From positions 2,262,287-2,326,286 of the forward strand of contig NZ_LT546166.1 in the NCBI RefSeq assembly GCF_900078685.2: 64,000 bases of DNA, in the 5' to 3' direction. The notes under the pieces were generated by a model. That model had not been told where the DNA came from. It made no database searches and saw only the letters and a program-made list of their open reading frames with translations. The position numbers and the translations under genes were made by a program. This stretch comes from Mycolicibacter icosiumassiliensis. Lineage in GTDB: Bacteria; Actinomycetota; Actinomycetes; Mycobacteriales; Mycobacteriaceae. Of this stretch, positions 58,726 through 64,000 are shown one piece after another. Position 1 is the stretch's first letter; every line of letters begins with the position of its first letter.

Positions 58726-60211
58726 CCGGCCGTGATCGGATGCCGTCGGTGGCGATCATCGGTGCCGGCATGTCCGGATGTGTATGGCGATCAAGCTGCG
58801 CCAGGCGGGAATCACCGACGTCACGCTCTACGAGAAGGGATCCGAGGTCGGTGGCACCTGGCGTGACAATACCTATCCGGGGCTGAACTGCGACGTCGCG
58901 TCCCGGTTCTACCAGTACACCTTTGCCCCCAATCCGACGTGGAGCCATTTCTTCTCCCCGGGAGCCGAGATTCAGGCCTATTTCACCAAGGTCGCCGACG
59001 ATTACGGCTTGCGTCAACACATCCGGTTTGAGTCCGAGGTCGTCGAAGCCACCTTTTCCGCGCACAGGTGGCGGATCCGGACCGCTGCCGGCGAACAGCA
59101 GGAGGTCGACTTCCTGATCTCGGCGGCCGGGGTACTGCGCGAACCGCGGTACCCGGGCATCAAAGGGCTCGACGACTTCGGCGGTACAGTAATGCATTCG
59201 GCGCGTTGGGACCACTCCGTGGAGACGACCGGCAAACGCGTTGCGGTGATCGGCACCGGCTCGACCGGCGTGCAGATCGTGTGCGGGCTCGCGCCGACAG
59301 TCCAGCGGTTGGAACTGTTCCAGCGCAGCGCGCAGTGGGTGGTGCCGTTCCCGAACCGGCCCTACTCGAAGGCGGCGAACCCGCTTCGGAGGCGGCTGCC
59401 GGTGTTGGGGCGCCTCGCCTACCTCACCTATCGATGGATCTACGAACTGCTGTTGCATGCCATGGTGCGTCCGGGGTGGCAGCGCTCTCTGTTGAGCGGC
59501 CTCTGCTGGGCCAATCTGGGCACAGTGGGTGACGCGGAACTGCGGCGCAAGCTCACTCCCGACTATCAACCGATGTGTCGACGGCTGGTCCTCTCGGCCG
59601 GCTTCTACCGGGCGATGCAACGCGACAACGTGGACCTGGTGATCGACGCCATCGATCATGTCGAACCGCGTGGGATCGTCACCGCTGACGGTGTGCTGCA
59701 CGAGGTGGACATGATCGCGCTGGCTACCGGCTTCGACGCGCACGCCTACATGCGGCCGATGCGGTTGATCGGGCGCGACGGCATCACCATTGACGAGGCG
59801 TGGAGCGACGGCCCGCGGGCCCACCTGACGGTGGCAATACCGGGTTTTCCGAACATGTTCATGCTGATGGGCCCGCACAGCCCGGTAGGCAACTACTCGC
59901 TGATCGCGGTCGCCGAGACGCAGGCCGACCACATTCTCGCTTGGATCGACCAATGGCGATACGGGCAGTTCGATTCGGTCGCACCCACCCAAGCCGCGAC
60001 CGACGAATTCTATGCCCGGATGCGTGAGGCGATGCCGGGAACCGTGTGGACGACCGGTTGTACCAGTTGGTATTTGGGTGCCGATGGCTTGCCCGAACTG
60101 TGGCCGTGGACCCCTGCCCACTACCGCGCTCGACTGAGCGAATCACCCGTGCTGGCCGACTTCGACCTGTGGTCGGTGGAGGCCGCTCACGTGAAAGGGA
60201 CGAGACGCTGA
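58722..60211 (+). CDS. Flavin monooxygenase, Baeyer-Villiger type, MymA-like, one-base frame break
   Basis: The N-terminus MTGRDRMPSVAIIGAGMSG starts at the ATG overlapping the SDR stop. After GGA at about 58778 the frame must move back by one: GGATG reads as GG(A)ATG if one A is restored, giving GAGMSG-MCMAIKLRQAG. The rest is intact: GGTWRDNTYPGLNCDV, the Baeyer-Villiger fingerprint FGGTVMHSARWDH, NADPH motif GTGSTGVQ and ATGFDAHAYM. Repaired length about 496 aa, against 495 for MymA (Rv3083). Oxygenates a ketone or lipid side chain. Either a sequence error or a recent null allele. Confidence 0.88.
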
Positions 60212-61131
60212 TGTCGATGTATCTTCCGCCACCGATCCTGCGGGCGGCGGCACGCGCGTTGGCGCGTACCACGTTCCTGCCGTTAGCGCCCTGGCGATTC
60301 CAGCGTCGGATGCTGGACCTGACGTTCGCCTGGCCGGGCGCACCGCGCGGGCTGGCCGTCCATGCAACCGAACTCGTTGGCGTGCCGGCTGAGATGCTTT
60401 CCCCGGAACACCCCGATGCCCGAGTGCTGCTGTACCTGCACGGCGGCGGCTACACCGTCGGGTCTCCCCGCAGCCATCGCGCGCTGGCCGGACGGCTCGC
60501 CCTCGCCCTGAACGCCGCCACCTACGTTCCCGACTACCGGCTGGCCCCGGAGCACCGGTTCCCGGCGGCGTTCGACGATTCGTTCGCGGCCTACCAGGCG
60601 CTGCTGAACGGGGGTTGGCAAGGGGAGCAGATCTTCGTCGCCGGAGACTCGGCAGGCGGGGGATTGTCGCTGGCCCTCGGGGTTGCCGCGGTACAGCGTG
60701 GATTGCCAACACCGGCCTCGATCGGTTTGCTTTGCCCAGGAATCGATATGACACCGGACGCGAGGGCACGTTTGCCGCGGGGCCGCCGCGATCCGGTATT
60801 GACCCATCGCTTGCTGGAACGGTTCTGCGACGCCTATGTGGATCCCGAGGATCGGGCGCGCCCGGCGGTGTCGCCGCTGCTGGCCGATCTGGCTGGGTTA
60901 CCGCCACTGGTGGTGGACGCCGCCGGCAACGACATGCTCAGCGGCCAGGCTCGGCGGCTCGCGGACAAGGCTCGGCAGGCCGGTGTCGCGGTGCACCACC
61001 GCGAGCATTCGGGCATGCCGCACGGCTTCCACTCCGGCGCCGGGCTTCTCACGCAGGCGGATCGTGCGCTCGACGACGTGGCGGCGGCCTTGCTGGCGCT
61101 ATCCGCAAACAGCCGAAGGAGAACAGGATGA
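60211..61131 (+). CDS. Alpha/beta hydrolase, LipR-like esterase
   Basis: 306 aa, near the 308 of LipR (Rv3084), which also follows mymA. Oxyanion motif YLHGGGYTVGSPRSHR, nucleophile AGDSAGGGLS, Asp in AGNDML and His in MPHGFHSGAG. The ATG shares its first base with the monooxygenase stop. It probably hydrolyses the ester made by a Baeyer-Villiger oxidation, a natural pairing (inference). Confidence 0.9.
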   Translation: MSMYLPPPILRAAARALARTTFLPLAPWRFQRRMLDLTFAWPGAPRGLAVHATELVGVPAEMLSPEHPDARVLLYLHGGGYTVGSPRSHRALAGRLALALNAATYVPDYRLAPEHRFPAAFDDSFAAYQALLNGGWQGEQIFVAGDSAGGGLSLALGVAAVQRGLPTPASIGLLCPGIDMTPDARARLPRGRRDPVLTHRLLERFCDAYVDPEDRARPAVSPLLADLAGLPPLVVDAAGNDMLSGQARRLADKARQAGVAVHHREHSGMPHGFHSGAGLLTQADRALDDVAAALLALSANSRRRTG

Positions 61132-61976
61132 AACGCACACCAGCGCCGAAAGTTGTCGCTGTCACCGGCGCCGCCCGCGGCATCGGTCTCGCCACGGCGC
61201 AGGCATTTGCTGCTCGGGGCGCCAGCGTCGCAATCGGCGACCTCGATCTCGACCTCGCAAAGCAGTCAGCGGCCAGGTTGCCCGGTGCCGCGATCGCGCT
61301 GCCGCTCGACGTGACGGATCCGGACTCGTTCGCCGCGTTCCTCGGCGACGCCGACGCTCAACTCGGACCGATCGACGTGCTGGTGAACAACGCCGGCGTG
61401 ATGCTCACCGGCGATTTCCTCGACGAGAAACACACCACCGCCGAAAAGATGATCGCGATCAACCTGGGCGGTGTCATCACCGGCGCGCAACTGGCGGCCA
61501 GGATGTTCATGAAGCGGGGCGGCGGCCACATCGTCAACGTCGCGTCGATGGCGGGCGCCGCGGGATTCCCCGGTGTCGCAACGTATTGCGGCACCAAGTT
61601 CGGCGTCGTTGGGTTTACCCTGGCGCTGCGGGAAGAACTGGCGCCCAACGGTGTCCGGGTTTCAGCGGTGCTACCCGGGATTGTGCACACCGAACTGTCG
61701 GCGGGATTGCGGCTCTCGCCGATCATCGAGAGATTCGGGTCGGTGGAGCCGGAGGACATCGCGCATGCCGTCGTGCGTACCGTGCAGCGCGACAGGGCGC
61801 TGACGTACGCGCCCGGGAGGCTCGGGCTTGCGCTGCGCACCGCCAACGCGATTCCGGAACGGTCACGCCGGGCGCTGCACAGATGGCTGCACACCGAACG
61901 GCTCTACTTGAATGTCGACCAGGCCACCCGCGATGCCTATCATGCCCGGGCCAACGGCGCCGACGACGCAGGCTGA
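61128..61976 (+). CDS. Short-chain dehydrogenase (Rv3085/SadH-like)
   Basis: 282 aa: TGAARGIGLATAQAFAARGASVAIGDLDL, VNNAGVMLTGDF, NVASMAGAAGFPGVATYCGTKFG (Ser, Tyr, Lys present) and a C-terminal amphipathic stretch after RTANAIPERSRRALHRWLH. It keeps the mymA-lipR-SDR order of H37Rv. GAAGGAGAACAGG precedes the ATG, which overlaps the lipase stop. Confidence 0.9.
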   Translation: MKRTPAPKVVAVTGAARGIGLATAQAFAARGASVAIGDLDLDLAKQSAARLPGAAIALPLDVTDPDSFAAFLGDADAQLGPIDVLVNNAGVMLTGDFLDEKHTTAEKMIAINLGGVITGAQLAARMFMKRGGGHIVNVASMAGAAGFPGVATYCGTKFGVVGFTLALREELAPNGVRVSAVLPGIVHTELSAGLRLSPIIERFGSVEPEDIAHAVVRTVQRDRALTYAPGRLGLALRTANAIPERSRRALHRWLHTERLYLNVDQATRDAYHARANGADDAG

Positions 61977-61996
61977 CCCCAAGCTGTCTGTAAGTG

Positions 61997-62025
61997 TCAA
62001 ATCATTGTCTGGTTGGTGCATTCCG
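61997..62025 (+). promoter_or_regulatory. VirS-type regulatory box, copy 3 (P450 promoter)
   Basis: TCAAAT, 8 nt, GGTTGGTGCATTCCG, then 18 nt to TAGCGT (-10, 62044-62049), 7 nt and the ATG at 62057. It separates the P450 from the upstream operon as its own promoter. Confidence 0.82.
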
Positions 62026-62056
62026 GCCGGGCGCTACCGGCCTTAGCGTCGAATAC

Positions 62057-63406
62057 ATGCCTACTGACCTGCTGCATCCTGGCCCCAAGGCGATCGCCGG
62101 TGCCGCCCGCACTGCGATTTCCGACTTGGGACGGCCCATCGCCGTCGGTGTCTACCGCGACCTACGGCGTCCGCGCGCGCGATCCGCGCCGCGTTCGGTG
62201 CCGCGCACCACGTTCGACCCGACCTTGCCGGACAGCATCGCCAATCCCTATCCGGATTTCGAGCGCATTCGCGATCACCCGGTGGTGGTCAACGAAAGGC
62301 TCGGGGTGTGGATGCTCGGGCGCTATCGCGACGTTCACGCCGCAGCCCGCGACAACGAGATCTTCTCGTCTTCGCACGGGATCGTGCTGCGCTCCACGCC
62401 AGGCCCCTCGATCATCACCACTGATCCGCCGGACCACGAGCGGCTGCGGCGGATCACCCAGCCCATGTTCAGCAAGAAGTCAATCGCGTCCTTCACCGAC
62501 GACATCAGGGAACTGGCCGCGGACGGTGTGAACCAACTCAACTGCGGCGAGGTAGTTGACATGGTTCCGGCGTTGACCATTCCGTTGCCGGTCAATGTGA
62601 TCGCCCGGATTCTCGGGGTGCCCCGCGATGAGTGGGCGCAGTTTCGGGCCGTCTCCGATCGGTGGGCGCAGATATTCAGCCCCAGAACGGTTCCCGAGGT
62701 TGTACGCCTCGCCTCTACCGGTTTCACGGCCTACGCTCAATACCGAAGTTTCGTCGCGGCCGAACTCAGACGCCGTGCCGGAAGCGTGGGCACCGAGTTG
62801 CTGGATCGGCTGCGGTCGGCGGTCGATGCCGGAGAGATCTCTGATCAAGAAGCGTTCTACTACGCCTTGGTCGTGCTCGTCGCCGGCAATGAGACCACCA
62901 CCAACCTGTTGGGCATGCTGTTGATCCGGCTCGCACAAGACGCCGAACTCTTCGCCGAGTTGCGCGCGGACCGCAGCTTGTTGGCCGCGGCGGTGGAGGA
63001 AACAGCCCGCTGGGGCTCGCCGGTGCAGTGGGTGACCAGGACGACGACCTCGGGCTGCGAGATCGGCGGAACCGTCATACCAGGCGGTGCCAGGGTGGTC
63101 CTGTTCTACGCATCGGCCAACCGCGACCCCCGCAAGTTCACCGACCCGAACCGATTCGACATCCATCGCGCGACCGGGGCCCACCTCGGTTTCGGGCACG
63201 GCATCCACTTCTGTCTCGGAGCGCACCTTGCCCGGTTGGAAGTGGTGACCGCCATCGACTACCTGCTCGATGAGGTCGATGCGCTGGAGCTGGCCGGACC
63301 GGTGCGGTGGGGGACAACGCCATCGCTGCAGGGGCCGGTGTCGGTGCCGCTGCGGGTCCGGCCGGTCCAGGTGGGGCTCAGGCGTACAGCGTCTCGAACT
63401 GCTTGA
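62057..63406 (+). CDS. Cytochrome P450
   Basis: 449 aa. It has the I-helix VAGNETTTNLLG (oxygen activation), E-x-x-R in EETARWGSPVQ, and the heme-binding FGHGIHFCLGAHLARLE with the thiolate Cys. No membrane segment, so soluble and dependent on a ferredoxin not in this window. The ATG is set by the leaderless promoter geometry. A shared box ties it to the MymA-like operon; it probably hydroxylates the same lipid or terpenoid. CYP family not assigned. Confidence 0.93.
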   Translation: MPTDLLHPGPKAIAGAARTAISDLGRPIAVGVYRDLRRPRARSAPRSVPRTTFDPTLPDSIANPYPDFERIRDHPVVVNERLGVWMLGRYRDVHAAARDNEIFSSSHGIVLRSTPGPSIITTDPPDHERLRRITQPMFSKKSIASFTDDIRELAADGVNQLNCGEVVDMVPALTIPLPVNVIARILGVPRDEWAQFRAVSDRWAQIFSPRTVPEVVRLASTGFTAYAQYRSFVAAELRRRAGSVGTELLDRLRSAVDAGEISDQEAFYYALVVLVAGNETTTNLLGMLLIRLAQDAELFAELRADRSLLAAAVEETARWGSPVQWVTRTTTSGCEIGGTVIPGGARVVLFYASANRDPRKFTDPNRFDIHRATGAHLGFGHGIHFCLGAHLARLEVVTAIDYLLDEVDALELAGPVRWGTTPSLQGPVSVPLRVRPVQVGLRRTASRTA

Positions 63407-63809
63407 TAGAGCGCTCGATGTCGCCTTTGACTGCGCGGGCGGCGGTGGCCCCGATCGGGCCAAACAGCGGTCGGCCTCCCAGATCCATCCGCAGGGTGAA
63501 CTTCGAGCCAGAGGGGGCCGGGGCGATGGCCAGGGTCAGCGCGTATTTCGTGCCGCCCACACCGTCGCCGGTGAGCTCCAGCAGTGCGGGCGGGTCGAAT
63601 TTGCGGACCGTCCAGGTGACGCGGTTGCGCAAACCCTTGGCGCCTGCCACGCCGACCACCGTCGTCCCGACCGTGAGTTCGTCGGGCAGCTCGGAGCGCC
63701 AACCCTGGTGCAGGGACAACCAGTCGCCAAGTTCGGCAAGACTCGAGGCGTGGGCCCACGCCTGGTCCGGAGGGAGCGACAAGTTGCGGGAGAGCTCGAG
63801 TTTGGCCAT
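63378..63809 (-). CDS. SRPBCC-family protein
   Basis: 143 aa: LELSRNLSLPPDQAWAHASSLAELGDWLSLHQGWR, then TTVVGVAGAKGLRNRVTWTVRKFDPPALLELTGDGVGGTKYALTL and a terminal helix. Same fold as the gene at 48830. Its 3' end overlaps the convergent P450 by 29 bp. TAGGAT lies 6 nt before the ATG (leaderless geometry), divergent from the second regulator. Confidence 0.87.
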   Translation of the reverse strand: MAKLELSRNLSLPPDQAWAHASSLAELGDWLSLHQGWRSELPDELTVGTTVVGVAGAKGLRNRVTWTVRKFDPPALLELTGDGVGGTKYALTLAIAPAPSGSKFTLRMDLGGRPLFGPIGATAARAVKGDIERSIKQFETLYA

Positions 63810-63823
63810 CTCCAGATCCTAGC

Positions 63824-63843
63824 GATTTGATACCTTCGGACAC
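63824..63843 (+). promoter_or_regulatory. Leaderless promoter of the second VirS-like regulator
   Basis: Twin of the 56741-56760 element (18 of 20 bases), with TACCTT as the -10 at 63831-63836 and 7 nt to the GTG. The right half of the VirS-type box is not found on the opposite strand here. Confidence 0.65.
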
Positions 63844-64000
63844 GTGGTGGCCGATGCTGCTCATGTCGACGTAGCCGAGTGGGACATCCCGAGGCCGGTG
63901 GCGACCAGCGGCCACCTGATCGATGCGGCCCGCCAGCACGGCCTGGTGGTCGCTGACTGCCTTGCCGGTACCGATCTGTCGTTGGCCGACCTCGAGAATG
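63844..64000 (+). CDS. AraC/VirS-like regulator, 3' truncated by the window edge
   Basis: Frame from GTG 63844 (or 63847) is open to the end: 52 residues with EWDIPRPVATSGHLIDAARQHG and VADCLAGTDLSLADLEN. It aligns without gaps to the start of the regulator at 56761 (WDFPRSGVASRQLLDTAEAHG, ILAGTGLTVAQLAD). A second paralogous regulator therefore bounds the cluster. Confidence 0.8.
   Translation, partial: MVADAAHVDVAEWDIPRPVATSGHLIDAARQHGLVVADCLAGTDLSLADLEN

Noticed and set aside
63786..63843. A fourth complete VirS-type box before the SRPBCC gene
   Set aside because: Only the TATCAAAT half is present; the GGTT...GCATTCCG part and the 47-nt spacing are missing.

Overview
This is a GC-rich chromosomal segment from a non-tuberculous member of the Mycobacteriaceae. 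The gene order follows the Mycobacterium tuberculosis H37Rv block from Rv2870c (dxr) to about Rv2789c (fadE21). Lineage markers include mycothione reductase, the phosphopantetheinyl transferase PptT, a FadD-type fatty acyl-AMP ligase, a PE-PPE-domain hydrolase and a VirS/MymA-like cluster. Synteny statements rest on my recall of the H37Rv gene order, not on an alignment, and the species is not assigned.

Region 1 (1-8.9 kb): tail of a VOC protein, then the MEP isoprenoid genes dxr and ispG around the site-2 protease rip1, an acetyltransferase, a penicillin-binding lipoprotein, a DUF1707 protein, methionine aminopeptidase (frame-disturbed N-terminus) and a serine-less hydrolase-like protein. 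Region 2 (9-15 kb): an orphan fatty acyl-AMP ligase, then a tight four-gene operon (GlnA4-like ligase, class-I amidotransferase, aldehyde dehydrogenase, SDR) resembling a gamma-glutamyl-polyamine catabolic set. Region 3 (15-21.3 kb): accessory genes in two divergent regulator/enzyme pairs (TetR/methyltransferase, MarR/oxidoreductase), each with clear inverted-repeat operators, then an acyl-CoA dehydrogenase and mycothione reductase. Region 4 (21.3-36.7 kb): mqo, siroheme synthase, efpA, proS, two small envelope-type genes, the translation/RNA operon rimP-nusA-ylxR-infB-rbfA-nrnA, dinF and an acetyltransferase. Region 5 (36.7-45.2 kb): echA16-like gene, small orphans, an AT-rich intergenic region before a His/Trp-rich secreted protein and a lipoprotein, a CocE-type hydrolase, a DUF3558 protein, then metallophosphoesterase-pptT-truB. 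The H37Rv interval holding the CRISPR-Cas locus and ugpAEBC is missing here.

Region 6 (45.2-64 kb) is lipid-catabolic. A TetR regulator and a PE-PPE hydrolase precede an eight-gene plus-strand operon: thiolase, SRPBCC, MaoC hydratase, SDR, FadE, lipase, FadD and a broken CaiB/BaiF transferase. It encodes a full acyl-CoA activation and beta-oxidation cycle. A MymA-like cluster follows: AraC/VirS-type regulator flanked by two paralogous SDRs in opposite orientation, a Baeyer-Villiger-type monooxygenase, a LipR-like esterase, another SDR, a P450, an SRPBCC protein and the start of a second VirS-like regulator.

The most notable signal is a shared promoter architecture in the last cluster. Three promoters carry the same box, TCAAAT-N8-GGTTNRYGCATTCCG, each exactly 47 nt upstream of a TAnnnT -10 element that lies 6-7 nt before the start codon. 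This looks like a small VirS-type regulon with leaderless transcripts. Single-base frame disruptions affect map, infB, the monooxygenase and the CaiB gene. Because infB is essential, at least some of these are probably sequence errors, whereas the CaiB gene is also truncated and looks genuinely decayed.
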